Part shown: piece by piece, positions 40,274 through 52,141 of the stretch
How the letters are laid out: each line of letters begins with the position of its first letter
Position numbering within the stretch: the first letter of the stretch is position 1
From: Tetrahymena elliotti 4EA
Lineage: Eukaryota > Ciliophora > Oligohymenophorea > Hymenostomatida > Tetrahymenidae
Direction of reading: 5' to 3'
Assembly (NCBI GenBank): GCA_000231825.2
Contig: JH720296.1
Coordinates: 1,067,666 to 1,131,665 of the forward strand
Length of the DNA: 64,000 bases
Made by a program: the position numbers and the translations under genes
The notes under the pieces: model-generated
What the model was told of the DNA's origin: nothing
Seen by the model: only the letters and a program-made list of their open reading frames with translations
The model's database searches: none

Positions 40274-41834
40274 ATGAGAAACCTTCTTCATTATCTGTTT
40301 TATTTGAGTAAATTTAGATTGAAATTAGGCAATTTTAAAAAATTATTTAGTACACAATTCTTAGGAGAGGAAAAAGTAGGAGAATTAAGCAAGTTGATCA
40401 AGGAATAAACTTAACTTATAGATTTGATATTAGTTATGAAGTAATTTATATATCAGCATTTGTTTTGATTTTTTACTATTTCCATTTTTAGCTATAATCA
40501 AATGGGAGACATAGGAGCGAAGGAAATAGGAGAATGCTTTTTAGATTTAAAAGATTTAAGAACTTTAGATTTATAGTTAAGGTAAGCCTTACATAAATTA
40601 ATATTTATAAAAGCATATTATTATAAATATAGAGGAAATTAAATAAGTCTTTAAGGAGCTTAAGATCTAGCGAAAGGGTTAAGCGAGTTAACAAATCTTT
40701 AAAAACTTAATTTTAACATATCGTAATAAAATTAATTGTCAATTAAAGAAAATTGCGTCATAAAAAATAAATAAATATTGATTAATAGGTCGAATCAAAT
40801 TTAATCTGAGTAATATGAATACTTACTTTAGAGCTTATCAAAAATGAGAAAATTAATTTAAATCGATATTGCTTTACAGTAAGCATTTTAATATTTTTAA
40901 TTTCTTAATTTATTTAAAAAAACAAAAGAGATGTCAAAAATGAAGGGTGTAACTTTCTATGTTAAGCTCTTTAAAAGTGTAATCTTTTGCAAATTGTTAA
41001 ATTTGAACTGGCGTAACCAACTATAAATTGCTTACTTTTTTTTTTCATATTAAAATTTTTGATATAGGTTTAGCAGCATAGATGAAAATGGCGCTAGTCA
41101 TATTGGATAAATGTTGACTCAATTGAATAAACTGCAATATTTGGAGCTCAATTTATTGTAATTTTGTTAAGGATTTTTAAATTCTAACAGAAAAAAGTTA
41201 ATAAACTCAATTTTGTTAGATAATTTCAATCTGAAAAAAGAATTAATTGTTACATTTAGTTACAAATAAATAGCTTCATTTCAAAAATGTTAAAAAATAT
41301 TAAATTAAAATTAGCTTCAACCCTATTGGGACTCAAGGCATGAAGAACATATTAGACGGTATATCATAATGCAAAGATTTAGAATATTTATCTTTGAATT
41401 TTAAGTAAATAATTTTTTACTCTATACTAACAATCCAACAATTAATTTAAATATTTAGCAATTCTGGGGAGAAAGGAGAAGAAGGTGGAATAATTCTAGC
41501 TTAAAAAATTTCTTCTTTCAATCAATTAAAGTACTTACACCTAGTCATATCGTAAATTTTTCTATTTTTCTTTACTAAAGCTAATGATTTATCTTTTTAG
41601 AAGCTCATTTATTCAAGACACAGGATATGAAGCACTGTAAAATGCCATCTTAAGCCTAAAGTATTTGAACAAACTTCGTTTATCATTAGAGTAAATATAT
41701 TTATCAAATATAAACATTAAAAAATATTTTATAATAATAGTAATAATCAAATAAATAAATATTAACCAAAAGACATACACATAGCTTTTTAGAGAAAAAG
41801 CAGTAAATTAGTATAATTTAATTTATTTATTTGA
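40274..41834 (+). CDS. leucine-rich-repeat (RNI-like) protein, one repeat per exon
   Basis: Nine exons: 40274-40440, 40492-40581, 40633-40722, 40789-40878, 41068-41157, 41315-41404, 41459-41551, 41601-41690 and 41741-41834; about 297 residues. Exons 2-8 measure 90, 90, 90, 90, 90, 93 and 90 nt, all bounded by phase-2 introns, and each encodes one repeat of roughly N-x-I-x-x-x-G-x-x-x-L-x-x-L-x-x-L-x-x-L-x-L. Examples are YNQMGDIGAKEIGE, SNQIQSEQYEYLLQSLSKM and FNPIGTQGMKNILDGISQC. This is the RNase-inhibitor-type LRR, a curved binding scaffold; the ligand is unknown. The introns start GTAA in every well-fixed case. The first exon's start (ATG 40274) and the last exon are the weak points, and an upstream exon may exist. 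Confidence 0.8.
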
Positions 41835-42431
41835 TTAATCAAGTGTCCTCAATTCATAAAAAAATTTTTGTTTGGTTTTGTTTTTCTATTTTACCTTGTT
41901 TGTTTTTTTGTTTTGAGATAAATTCAATCAATTTATTTTATTTTTAAAATTGTTATGCTATTTATCTTAAGATATACTTGTGTATTAATTAATTGAGATA
42001 GAAAATATCTTTATAGCATAAATTCATTTAATTTTGAGAATGATGTTTTATTTTTGCTAAAGAAATTTATCCTAATTTGCTGAAGAAATTTATCCTAATT
42101 TACCTTATTTACTGAAGAGATTAGTCTATTCATATTTCTATTTATCTATCTCAATTTTTAAATTTCAATTTATTCTTAACTAAATTTTTTCTTTGCCTGT
42201 ATTTTAATTTCTGATAAGAGTAGTAGTACTAATTTTTGTTAATTGAAAGGATAGATTATCTTAAATTAACACTTTCTCAGTCTTTGAGATAGCTTTCCTT
42301 TTTTTATGTAAACAGATCCACAAAATAAAAATTTAATGAATTTATTAAGCCTAGAAAGATTTAATTACTTTGTAATAATATAAACAAATAAAATTGAAAA
42401 AAATTCAGATAAATTTTAATTCACATCAAAA
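41835..42431. other. intergenic
   Basis: About 0.6 kb between two plus-strand genes; T-rich after 41860. It holds a 23-nt tandem duplication listed separately. Confidence 0.5.
42056..42101. repeat. 23-nt tandem duplication
   Basis: Two adjacent 23-nt units (42056-42078 and 42079-42101) differ at a single position (gctaaag against gctgaag at the start). No function apparent; a simple local duplication in the spacer. Confidence 0.7.
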
Positions 42432-43770
42432 ATGAAAATTGAAAGCTAATTTAAATTATTTGACCTGGTTAAATTCAACGAGATCAAATAATCTTTACCT
42501 GAAGCTAAGTTGACTATGTGCTATCAACACAACAAAAGAGTTTCTGTGATTGGTTTCTAAACTAATGAAGACAAATCTACTTAAGTCAAGTTGTTCTGTT
42601 AAGACTGTGATTTTGATGCCAAAAAGTCTTACAACTTAAAAAAATATTTGACAAAGGTTCTTGATGAAAGTGTACTAATAAATAGAGTACAAAAAGAAGA
42701 CCAACATATTATACAAAAAGCTGAGTAGCTTTCCTACTAACTCACTAAATTGATGACTGATATTGAGGAATCTATCCGTAATTTAGTCTAACTAAAATAA
42801 AAAGCTTAAAATTTAGCTTCTATAACTCTAAAAAAACTTTAATTAGCTTCAGCACCTCTTTAAAACACAATGCAAAATGTAGAAAATATAATAAATGAGA
42901 ATGTAGACTTCATAGAATTATCATAAAACATATCTCTTTTGAATGAAAGATTTGTTTTCGACCTTAGGTCTTAAACAATTTAATCCAAATTAATTTCAGA
43001 ATTCCTAAATTTGTAAGAACTAAAATAATTATCTGAGACATGCAAGAGCCAGATTGAGCTAATTAATTCTTTAGAATCTAAATCTTTGAGTAAATATATA
43101 AATTAAGATTTTTCTATTTTTAATTTAGATCATTATGATTTTTGTTAAAAGAATTTATCTAATTTAAAAAGAAAAAAATACTCTTTCTCAATTTCCGAAA
43201 ATTTAATTTTTAATTTTATGTTATTTTAATAAAGACTTTTCTAAACAAATCCTCAGAGAAAGCTATAACAAATCTTGTGTCAGTACAGTTTAATCATTGG
43301 AAGATTTGACTATTGAAAGCATGACATCAAGCTGGGGTGCTAATAACTAATTTGAATCAGAAAAGTAAATTGATGTAAGTAAATAACTATACTTAAATTA
43401 AAAAGTGTAATTAAAGTCAAATTTATTCTTATTAATAGGAGATTTGGAGGTGGGGGGAATAGGAATCTTTGTAACATTGTGTGGAAAAATCTCTAGTAGT
43501 TGGTTGCGTAAGATATTTTTCTTTTATTACTTAAATTAAAATTACTAAAAATAGCTAAAAGAATTTAATTTGAAGAGACAACACTAAGAAAACCACATTC
43601 CATCTTAAAAGTTGCTGGTATTTATCAAATTTAATCGCCTCAAAATATTAATTTATTAAATTAAATATTAGTGTCACAAATGCTCTATAATCTATGAAAG
43701 GATCAAATCATCAATAAAAAATTCTTAGCCAGCCAATGAAAAAATTTCACTTATTGCAATGAAAAATTGA
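42432..43770 (+). CDS. B-box-like zinc-binding coiled-coil protein
   Basis: Exon 1 is 42432-43143 and exon 2 begins at 43235 after a 91-nt phase-1 intron ending AAG. The N terminus has a Cys-x2-His ... Cys-x2-Cys pair (MCYQHNKRV and LFCQDCDFD, residues about 30-65), the spacing of a B-box-like zinc site. A long Gln/Leu/Asn-rich region, probably coiled coil, follows to about residue 235. Exon 2 continues with a Ser-rich stretch (QSLEDLTIESMTSSWGANN). The 3' end is not settled: the frame stays open to TGA 43768, but a 60-nt GT...TAG intron at 43379-43438 and another near 43509 are possible, the latter changing the stop. A second gene of the same architecture lies at 47703. Function unknown; proteins of this layout look ciliate-specific. 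Confidence 0.5.
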
Positions 43771-44555
43771 CTAAAAATACAAATCTTTTAATACCTCATC
43801 CAAATTAATATTAATAAAAATGCCACCTCAAAAACTAAAATAAACATCTATCAATCACCTCTTATTCTAAAAAAAACTGGTTTATCTTACACAATAAAAT
43901 ATTAAAAATAAAATACATAATAAATAAAAAAATATTAACCAAATCAAACAAAATTATTAATTCAACTTAATCTCTCTATCTCTCTCAAATCAACTTTAAA
44001 AATTAACTCTAATAAAATTTATTTGTAATCAAATCTGTTTATTCAACTCTATCTGCATTTTTTTAAATTACATTTACCAAAAAATACAATAAATTATTAT
44101 TTCTTCTCATTTATTTACTAGAATTACTCCTATTCAATGGATAATAGAGAATGAAAGTTTGGAAATTAAAATTCTTAAAAACCTCAATTTTCGCATATTT
44201 TTTGGAAAGCGAGAACTGAATCAATTAATTGATGATTTAAGGTATATTTGATTAAAGAAAGATTTTGTGTGTTTCTTAAATATTTTTTTGTAAAAAGATA
44301 AATTAAAAATTTCCGAATTAATAGATTCTTATTTTTCTAATTTAATTTTTTTACTGCAAATATTTTGTTTACAAATAAATCCTCAATTGATTAATAAATA
44401 AGAATTTTTATTAATATCAGAAATATTCTATTTATCCTCTGATCTTCATTTTGCTTATTATTATTTGATTTTCTTACTGATCAATACTTAAACTAAAGAT
44501 AAAATTATTAATTAATATTGAAGACGATGTTTTAGTTTTAACTGTAAAATAAAAT
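43771..44555. other. intergenic between convergent genes
   Basis: About 0.8 kb, AT-rich, between the 3' ends of the B-box-like gene and the EF-hand gene. No feature recognised. Confidence 0.45.
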
Positions 44556-46709
44556 TCATTCTTTTTTCTTAAGCTTTAGGAATATATATGAGCTATCAGT
44601 TGAAATGTCTTTATAGTTTTTATTATCAACTTACAAAATACTTTCATTTTAAAAAGAGAATTACTGATTTTAGAAGATTCTTTAAATGCTGCTTTGTCTA
44701 GATGTTTATAGTTTGGAATAGCTTGATCTTTTTGTACTCTTTGGTACTTGCACAATATCAAAGCTATTTTGCTTATAGGTTTTTCTGACATTTTTGGGAT
44801 ATTAATTATAAATCAAGCTGTTATTTGTAACATCTCTTAAATTAGATTGTATAGTTCCTTTTCTAGTTCTATTTTGCTATGATAGCTCATCTATGTCTTA
44901 TTCATTATTTAAAATTTATGCTTATTTTTTTCCTTTATACTTAGCTCTCTCTACTATCATTCCTAATTCTCTCTTATTAAATTGAAATAGCTCTTCATCC
45001 TCTTCTTCATTGTCCAATTCATAATCATCCTCATAATCTTTATTATCTTATTCTTATTTCATTTACCCAAAGTTTTAGCTTGTATCAAAACTTTCGTTTG
45101 CATAAAAGTCCATGCTTTAATTAATTAACAAGTTTTATTATGAAGGCTTCTCAGAAGATAATAAAGAACTTTATTTTTAGGTACTTCTTTTGACTGAATA
45201 AGTATTTGATTTATATTTCAAATAATTTTTGTGATAATTATTTTATTATATCTCATAAATTGCTTGGTTTTTTGCTTGTATATGGCTATTATTTTAAAGG
45301 TCTTTTTGCTCTTCAAAGTTTATTTCAGAAAGATGTTTGACAAAATGGAATTTCATATCAACTTTATTTCTAGTATGTGGCATGCTTTAAATAATAGCAT
45401 TATTTTTATCTTAAATTGTGATATCATCTACATTTGATCCAACATTTGTAGAGTTATCCAATGTTAAAGGATTGCTCTTATCTTTATTTATTGATGGAAA
45501 TATTTTAATTTACTTTTAATTCGAATTTTAATTAGGAAGTTATTAATTCACCTAAGAAATAAAAATAGAATCACAAAAAAGATCAACTTAGCTTGAAGGA
45601 GCTTACTTTTATTCTGTAACAGGACAAGGGGAGAGACTCTATTTTCTATTTCTTATTTCATCTATTTTTTACTTTGATAGAAGTTTTGAAGTAGGAGAAA
45701 TACCAATATGATCAACATTAAAATGTTTTTATGAAAGAATTTGGTTTAAGTTTTAACATTTCTCCTCAATATCTACAGATTTCTCTTTTCTTATATATTC
45801 AAATTTTTTAAGCAATGCATTCCTATCACTTTCGAATTTTAGTTTACCTATCATTTTAGTCATATCTATTTAAGAAAATTTATTATTGTTTGAAGAACTA
45901 TTTATTTCTAAGCAACTATTATTATTCAAATTATTGTTATAACTTTAATTTTTATTCCTATTATTGTTGTTGGGTGTGCAAACAGTAGTTTATATTTTCT
46001 ATTCATTTAAATCAGTATTTTTAGTATTAATATAAAATCTATTTTATTTTATGCTTGGCAATACTTCATTTTATTATTGTTATTTTTTTTAATTCTAGTC
46101 AACAGATACAAATCTGATTCTCTTATTTTATGAATTATCTTTATTTTATTAACAGTCAAATTTCTTTCTCCAAGATCCTTAGTTCAAGTTAAAAATCTAC
46201 TAATTAATAGTTTTAGACATCAGCATAGTATAGAATTCATTTTTATTTAGCTTACAATTTCCATCCCTATCGATTAAATGCAAAATATTGTTAAAGGAAT
46301 CTCTATCCATAAAGTTTTATTTTCCTAATTTCTTCATAACATGATAAAAACCCTATAAATTGATTGATTAATCTTTATCAGTTTGGCCATCTAAGTTCAT
46401 TTAATATTTATAAACACCTGGAGAATTTTAAATAACAGTATCATAAAGTTCATCTAACTGTTGCTTATCATAAAGCTATTCTGCTTTCCATAAATAATTT
46501 ATATTCGCTCTCACTCTATATCTCTTTCGCAAACAATTTTAGTACTCCTTTTTCATGAGTAAGCTTTTATTTTGAGCAAATTGATCATTTTTAGATGAGT
46601 AATCTTTTATTTCATTCTAACTAGCATTTTACAAAAGAGATTTATCATTTTTTAAAGGAGATTTAGAACTTATTTATTTATTTTGGTCTGACTGATTTCT
46701 ATATTTCAT
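44556..46709 (-). CDS. single EF-hand protein with long disordered region
   Basis: Single exon, 717 residues, stop at about 44556-44558. Near residue 147 a canonical calcium loop DRDGNCKLNKNEF follows a helix (RDSFNNILHLI) and precedes another (YTMLMSK), so one clear EF-hand is present. The helical segment before it (about 90-140) may be a degenerate partner hand. The rest is Asn/Gln/Ser/Lys-rich with an acidic run (DDYELDNEEEDEEL), without recognised domains. It could be a Ca2+ sensor or a structural protein; partners unknown. No introns are visible. Confidence 0.75.
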
Positions 46710-47702
46710 TATTTAACCTCAGATATCACTTTCTTTATAACAATGCTTTTTAGCTCTAAATTAATTAAATACTAATATTTGCAAAACCATGAAAATAAAT
46801 ATCTTTTATGAGTTTATAAAAATTTGATTGCCAGTAAATGCGCAAAATAGTAATGAATTACTAGCTAATTTACCATGAATCAAAAAACAACAATTGTATG
46901 GAATTCCAATAAAAAATAATAGCCATATATTTTATTTATAAAATAATAACATTTTCCTTATTTATTTTTATAGTTTCAAAATGAGTAAAAATTATTTTTA
47001 TTTATTTTACCCATTAATCATGAATATTTATTGGAAAGAAAGATAATTTAAAAATATTATCAGAAAAATAAAGTAATCGTTTTCATTATTTCTCCATATT
47101 AGTTATAATTAAAAATAACCATTGATCTTTTAATTCCTACTTTTTGTAATTTTTTCTTCAAAGCAAGATATTTTATTATGCTTTATTGATATTTGAATTG
47201 CTATTTTATCAATTAAATTTAATACTAAACATTACATTTTTTATAAATTACTAATATTTTATAATCACATCTTAATATATAAAAATAAAACTTTAAGAAT
47301 ATTCAAGAGTGTTCAAAAAATAAAGTAAGAGTTTTTGAATTTAGAATAAAAAAATTTATCTTTCATATTACTTTTATGCTTTTAATTTATAAATAAATTT
47401 AAGTGATTTTCAAAATAAATAAGTAAAAATACATTAATTAGTTATGGCCAATCATTAAAAAAGATATTTAATGCATTAATTAATTTTTTTTGTAGGTTAA
47501 ATAATAATTTTCACATTTTTAAATTATATAAAATAATATTTTTTGTATTCTCTAAAAAGAAAAACAGAATAAATAAGTTAAAATATTCTAATAGGTTAAC
47601 TTTATTGACTGTTTAATAAATAGCCTTACCTATTTCAAGAATTAAATTATATTAAAGAAAAAATAACAAATTAAATAACTTAAAAAACATCTAAAAGGGA
47701 AA
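46710..47702. other. intergenic between divergent genes
   Basis: About 1 kb, the shared upstream region of the EF-hand gene (-) and the second B-box-like gene (+). AT-rich; no feature recognised. Confidence 0.5.
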
Positions 47703-48497
47703 ATGGATTAAAGTAAATAATAAGATTATTGTTAAAAGCATTCAGGAAAAAAGATCACAAGCCTAATAATTGATATTAAAAACTATTGCCTACTTCCGAT
47801 GTGCAATTTATGTGTTATTTTAAATAAATGTTTAGATAAAACATTAGATTTAGATGATATTTTATCTAAAAAAAAATGAATCCTAAATTGGCCTCCCATA
47901 GACAAAACAAATATAATTGAGGATTTATATGAGTAAATTTAAGGAACTGATGTTGAACATAAAATTTAAAAAGTCTAATCTGAATTTACCAAAATGAAGC
48001 ATACCCTTTTAGAAAAAATAAATCTTCTTGAAAAATAAATCATTTAAGATATTAACAAAAACTATGAGACAATAATAAAATCTTATTAAAATATATCTTA
48101 AATATAGGAATTTAATAGTTTAATCTCACAATATGAAGGAAAAATAAATTAAATTTAATAATCTGAAAGCATTAACACAATCATAAAGTAGCTTTTACAA
48201 AAAAAAGAATTAAACCAATAATAGTTAGAGAATGATTTTAAAAATTTTACCTAAAAAAACGATACTTTAGAGAAAATAAAATCAAGATTGGGCTTTATTT
48301 TAGATTAATTAACAAATATTAACAATGAAAATTTTGAAAAATCTCATAATGAAGAACGAGAGGAAAAGAATGAAAAACAAAAAAATAAGAGCCATAAATT
48401 TATACCCTAAACTAATAATAATTGCAAGCATATATAATAGACAAGCAACAATACTAACAATAAAAAGATACTTTAAATTAATATTTATTATAAATGA
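47703..48497 (+). CDS. B-box-like zinc site plus coiled coil (N-terminal part)
   Basis: Best model: exons 47703-47829 and 47902-48497, 240 residues. The N terminus repeats the architecture of the gene at 42432: Cys-x2-His (DYCQKHSGKK) then Cys-x2-Cys (PMCNLCV), followed by about 180 residues of Gln/Asn/Lys/Glu-rich coiled coil. Without the proposed phase-1 intron (47830-47901, starting GTTTAG) the frame is interrupted by TGA at 47875-47877, although the codons on both sides are in the same frame. The intron is therefore inferred from frame logic, and a true premature stop remains possible. The frame ends at TGA 48495, which overlaps the ATG of a zinc-binding C-terminal segment in the -1 frame (next entry). 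Confidence 0.55.
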
Positions 48498-48724
48498 TGG
48501 AGATAATTGAAGATCCTAAAGGTTTAGCTCAAAAAAATTTTGCCAAAATTTAATATCATCATCATAAACTTAGATTTAGAAAAGGTAACTAAATAGACTC
48601 AAGGGAATGGGCATGTGATGAATAAAAGTCATAATAGTGCACTAACTAATCATTTAGTAAATAAGATGGGTTTAGATGTGATTAGTGTGATTATGACTGT
48701 TGCATAAAATGTGCTTTTTAATGA
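48497..48724 (+). CDS. C1/ZZ-like zinc-binding C-terminal segment, overlapping the previous frame
   Basis: 76 codons from ATG 48497. The protein has the pattern of a cysteine-rich C-terminal module common in ciliate proteins: HHHKLRF, then WACDEQ, a lone Cys, and FRCDQCDYDCCIKC, resembling DC1/ZZ-type zinc fingers. It is unlikely to be a gene of its own. The preceding B-box/coiled-coil frame stops at TGA 48495-48497, whose last base is the first base of this ATG. I find no GT in the nearby upstream bases that would splice the two together, so a sequence error, a frameshift or a broken gene must be considered. Confidence 0.55.
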
Positions 48725-49492
48725 CCCCTTGGATGCTCATAATTTAAAAATTATTGATTAACCAAACAAAAATGTGAATACAATTTTAAATTTATGTAAA
48801 AAGAAATTATTTTTCATTGATCATTACTTAAATAACTCATGTAGGAATTTGCGATTTAATAATTTGCGTAATTTAAAATTTGCTAAATAAAAAATTCATT
48901 TTTTAAGGATGAACAATTAGTATAATTAAGTTCTAATTAAGGATGTTTTATTTAGGCATTTAATATTAAAAATTTACATCAACAAAAAAATAAAAAATTA
49001 TGTTACTTTTAAAGAATATTTTCATCAGCATAAAATTGAAATAGAAAGAATAAAAATATCATTATTTTTTAATAACTATTTTATTTTTAAAAATAAAATC
49101 TTTATCAAATTCATGATTTTTAAATATCAAATTATAAAAAATTAAATTTTTTGTACAATGTCTATTTTATTCATAATTATGAAATTAATATTTTGCTTTC
49201 TTTTTTATCTAATCTATAAAATTGACCATTTAATCATTTTATTATCTAAAAAAAATATTTGGCAATCTTTCAAATTCTTTTTTTAAATAAAAATAAATTA
49301 GTTAACTTTTTCCTTTTATTTTTGTTTATTGAAAGTAACAAAAACACATTTTGATAAGAAAATAAATAAAGAAACTATAATCATTTTATCTATATATTAG
49401 TTATCATTTCTATAGCATTACTCGTCTTTTAATTGCTGTTTTATATCTAATGTTTATATTTGAATTCTAAATTTTGTGGATTAATGTTCTCA
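48725..49492. other. intergenic between convergent genes
   Basis: About 0.77 kb of AT-rich spacer between the zinc-finger segment and the MBOAT stop. No feature recognised. Confidence 0.5.
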
Positions 49493-51722
49493 TCATACTT
49501 ACAGGCCAAGTATAATTAATGAGAAAATATAGCCACCATAACTAATATTATTGTTATAAGAGCTTGTTATAAATTAAATAATAATATTAATTTTTGTCTA
49601 CTGAAATAAACAAATTACTCATTTTAGATTCATTTTGTTTTAGTATTTATTTTTGATAGGTTAGTAAATCTGGCTTTGGGACTATAGCTAAGATGGTTAT
49701 GAAAAGTATCAAACAAATCTATAACCCAGAGAAAATAGCTTTGACAAAAGTATTTATCTAAAATAAAAATTTTAAAATAAAAATAAATAATTTAATGCTT
49801 TACTTCTCTCCATTTTATATTAATCATTTCATTAATCATGAATATTCCAGTAAGCTCTAATCCATAATAGAACATTTGTTAGTCCATTTCATTGAATAGT
49901 ATAAATAATTGAATAATTAAAATTATATTAAAAAATTTGCAGTACTTTCCACCTAAAGGAATATACACATATTTTTTAATCCATAAATAATAACTTCTTT
50001 CATAATTTCTAAAAATATCTTTTATATTTTAAAAGTTAAGTATCATTTTTCCTACATTATCAGGAGGATAAATATCATTAGAAACACTCCAATAATAGCA
50101 CAATTTCCAATAAAACATCTAAATAGCCCTATTTTTAATTAAGTATATTACTTAAAGTATTATAAAAAAATAAAATAAGAATAACTACCACTTCCAAATC
50201 ACATAAGAAATAAGAGTTATAATGGTAGATGCTGGTTACTATTTTCTTATCCAGATATACTCGTTTTAAGCATGGGTTAAAAGGGCGGAAGGGAAAAATA
50301 TGATGGTCAAAGCAAGAATAACGAAGTAAAGCAGACAGATTTTAACAAAGTACATTAGGTTCTTATTAAAAATTGTCTTTTCTTTAATAATTTCTTCATT
50401 TTGAAAAAATCTAATATTTCTATAATTATTTAATTCATTGTTGTCTTTATTTTCACTTTCTAATATCTAATCTTCATTCAAGTGTTGATATAAGTAATCA
50501 TTAAATGTAATAATAGGACCTCTAAAGAAAAGAGGTGGGTAGTAGATATAAGATAAATAATTTAAAAAATTATAATTTTATTTTTAATGAGAGGACTCTA
50601 TTCTTGTTTCATAGCATTTCATTACACCTGTGCATTTAGAGCATTTTTCGAAATGATCAGATTGGTTAATATAAACCTAAAATAAAGAATTATGATAATC
50701 CAAGCTAAAACTCAGACATCTTAGAATGAGATAAATTAATACGATATTCCAAAAGTAAGGAGATGAGCCATCAAAATTTGTCTTCATTGTTTAATAAATA
50801 AAAGTGTTTATGGATTTAAAAGATAATTTATAATTAAATTACTATTCCTGTTGAGATGTAGTCCATTTCAAATCCATCAAAAATAAAAGCAAGATTCAAA
50901 AATCCCAAATTTATAGTCCAACTATTTTAGATTATTTTATCTTGAATTATTGAAAATAAATAGTGTAATATTTACATAAAAAGAGTAAAGCACTTGTAAG
51001 GAGCGAAAATCTTTGTTAGAGTATAATTGAAAATTATAAATAATAGAGAGTAGATAGACTTGAGCCTAAATAAAAGAAAAGCTAAAGCTAAGCCTACCAA
51101 AATATAGAATAACGAAAGAACTTTTTGTCTTTAATCATGGATTTAAAAGTAAGGTTTGATAATTTTTTGTGTGATGACTAAGAGTAATTTTAGAGTAAAA
51201 ATGAGTTTACAAAAAAGATTAAGTTAATTCAAATTATTTACCTAAAAACACCAAAGGAGTTAATAGATAATATAGATGCAAATGAATGTTTCTCCACTCA
51301 AGATAAGATATATCCTTTTATTTATGAATCAATTTTAATTAAAAAATCAGATTATAATGTGTATTTTTATTAAACACATATATTTATATATCATTTTATA
51401 GTCTAGATTAATAAATTTCCATTTTTAAACTCAAATTACTTCAGAATAAGTCAATGAATCAATTCGCTGAACTCCCCTTATCTCATTAGTAGACCATAGT
51501 TCTTTTTATAATTTTATATCTTAGAAATAATAACTTAAATGAATTAAATTTACTGTAAACAAAGGCAACATTAATTGCTGCTAATGCTATCATGATAACA
51601 ACTGAAATAACTAAAAAACTATATTGAATGCATTTTCTAAAACCCTCACAAACCTTTTTTGATTCGTTTTTTGGAGACTTATCATCTTCATCCCCTTACT
51701 TAGAAGGTGCATTTATCTCCAT
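49493..51722 (-). CDS. GUP1/HHAT-type MBOAT acyltransferase homologue with substituted catalytic residues
   Basis: Nine exons: 51722-51554, 51501-51440, 51296-51242, 51177-50976, 50921-50843, 50781-50189, 50128-49804, 49757-49612 and 49541-49493; 559 residues, essentially the length of yeast Gup1. GUP1-branch landmarks: [10 protein letters not shown] after TM1, [51 protein letters not shown] and YVYIPLGG, and a final TM helix. Gup1 and HHAT relatives acylate lipids or secreted proteins in the ER. Here the usual W-H-x-S motif before the last-named block reads YERSYYLW, so His is replaced by Glu. The later WHD-type motif falls at FNEMD, so the second invariant His is also missing. This recalls animal HHATL, an inactive branch. 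Introns are 46-143 nt, several ending AAG or GAG. Confidence 0.85.
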
Positions 51723-52141
51723 TTATATTTGTTAAATTTATTTAAAACGTTATCTTTATTTATCAATATTATGATTGCTGATTAATGCAAATAAACTGAA
51801 TTATTTCTTTATGAAAAATTTCTTATGATTTCTCATAGAAACTAAATAAAATTGTTGATAAAAATAAAAATTGAATGAAATTTTAAATGGTTTTACATCA
51901 AAATTAATCAATTAATAAAACTCAAATTTTAATTGAAAGGCATATATAGAGATGGGTTTAACTATTTTAATTTTTAATATTTTATCATACTCATTACTTT
52001 AATATTTAACTATAAACACATTTAATATAAATTTATTACAAAGGAGAGGAAATGGGGTAAATGGATATTTATTTGGATGAATGGATGGATGGAGGGATTA
52101 AAAGAAAGGAATTAATAATTTTCATTTTATTTTGTTTTTTA
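51723..52141. other. intergenic
   Basis: About 0.4 kb upstream of the MBOAT gene and downstream of the next minus-strand gene. A short purine-rich patch (ggatg repeats) lies at about 52060-52110. No gene seen. Confidence 0.5.

Noticed and set aside
40167..40440. ATGs at 40167 and 40183 as starts of the LRR gene
   Set aside because: Their frames either meet TGA (first) or enter the LRR donor site in the wrong phase (second); only the frame with ATG 40274 joins exon 2 in phase.
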